From: Rhodobacterales bacterium
GTDB lineage: Bacteria; Pseudomonadota; Alphaproteobacteria; Rhodobacterales; Rhodobacteraceae
Direction of reading: 5' to 3'
Assembly (NCBI GenBank): GCA_025357355.1
Contig: JANXPK010000053.1
Span: forward strand, 1-12,733
Length of the DNA stretch: 12,733 nt
Shown here: positions 12,594-12,733 of the stretch, one piece after another
Numbering within the stretch: position 1 is the first letter of the stretch
Layout: every line of letters begins with the position of its first letter
The notes under the pieces: model-generated
The model's input: the letters and a program-made list of their open reading frames with translations, nothing else
Database searches by the model: none
Told to the model about the DNA's origin: nothing
Position numbers and translations under genes: made by a program

Positions 12594-12733
12594 GGCTCTG
12601 TTGCACAAATCGGACAGGATTCCATCTGCGAATCCAGTCTGTTAGTCTAGGTGCATGAGCAAACCGACGCCCGCTTTATACCGAACGACGAACTGGCGCG
12701 CCTACAATGCCGCCCTCAGGCAGCGGGGTTCGC
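12594..12733 (+). mobile_element. IS5-family insertion sequence, left end, runs off the window
   Basis: GGCTCTGTTGCACAAATC at 12594 has the look of an IS5/IS903-type terminal repeat (GGCTxTGTTG...), and 61 bp inside it a transposase reading frame starts. Only the first 140 bp are in the window, so the right end, its inverted repeat and any target duplication cannot be checked. Confidence 0.75.
12655..12733 (+). CDS. IS5-family transposase, N-terminal fragment (cut by window end)
   Basis: Only 26 codons are visible. The start M-S-K-P followed by YRTTNWRAYNAALRQRGS is typical of IS903-group IS5-family transposases (compare the Y-R-T-T-N-W-x-x-Y-N-x-A-L-x-x-R-G-S pattern). The ATG at 12655 is the natural start, though no strong ribosome site precedes it. 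The catalytic DDE residues lie beyond the window, so completeness cannot be judged. Confidence 0.8.
   Translation, partial: MSKPTPALYRTTNWRAYNAALRQRGS

Noticed and set aside
1..12733. CRISPR array, defence system or prophage
   Set aside because: No regularly spaced repeats, cas-like, toxin-antitoxin, restriction or phage structural genes were seen; the only mobile DNA is the two insertion sequences.

Overview
The window looks like chromosomal DNA of an alphaproteobacterium, most likely order Rhodobacterales (Rhodobacter/Paracoccus/Roseobacter relatives). This rests on high GC, strong GC bias at third codon positions, and the kind of genes present: an HspQ-STAS-HATPase cluster, a Tat-exported MltB-type transglycosylase and compact gene packing with stop/start overlaps. 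It is inferred from protein character; no database search was possible. I find 14 protein genes (one cut short by an insertion sequence, one running off the right edge) and no tRNA, rRNA or CRISPR. No stretch above 300 bp lacks a gene; the longest gaps (about 230-240 bp) are described below.

Layout. 70-2043 (+): a two-part flavin/Fe-S oxidoreductase of the trimethylamine dehydrogenase / dienoyl-CoA reductase / demethylase family. It converges on 2105-3642 (-), a homocysteine S-methyltransferase gene overlapping rluA through ATGA. A VOC-fold protein gene (3746-4171, +) diverges from that pair and ends tail to tail with a second minus-strand operon, 6949-4168. That operon encodes a gamma-glutamyltransferase without signal peptide, free methionine-R-sulfoxide reductase (msrC) and a protein with two GFA/CENP-V zinc domains. 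Next on the minus strand comes hspQ, a STAS anti-anti-sigma protein and a RsbW-like HATPase (8384-7187). 8625-11077 is a cell-envelope block: a lipoprotein with a lysozyme-like fold signature (+), lolA (-) and an MltB-type lytic transglycosylase (+).

The right end is mobile DNA. An intact IS256-family element (about 11044-12445) has cut off the 3' end of the MltB gene, and an IS5-family element starts at about 12594 and leaves the window. The IS256 copy has no target duplication, so the right flank is probably not the original continuation of the MltB gene.

How the genes fit together. The middle block leans to sulfur and thiol metabolism: methionine formation (homocysteine methyltransferase), repair of free methionine sulfoxide (MsrC), gamma-glutamyl/glutathione turnover (GGT) and a family historically linked to glutathione-formaldehyde adducts (GFA). 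The first gene may release formaldehyde by N-demethylation, but this link is inference. HspQ and the STAS/HATPase pair suggest a stress-response locus. LolA and the two transglycosylase-like proteins form an envelope theme. I see no clearly new defence or mobile system. The most notable points are a fold-back structure in the IS256 leader, the IS-truncated transglycosylase, the double-domain GFA protein, an active-site change in the flavoenzyme and several repeat structures at promoters and operon junctions.
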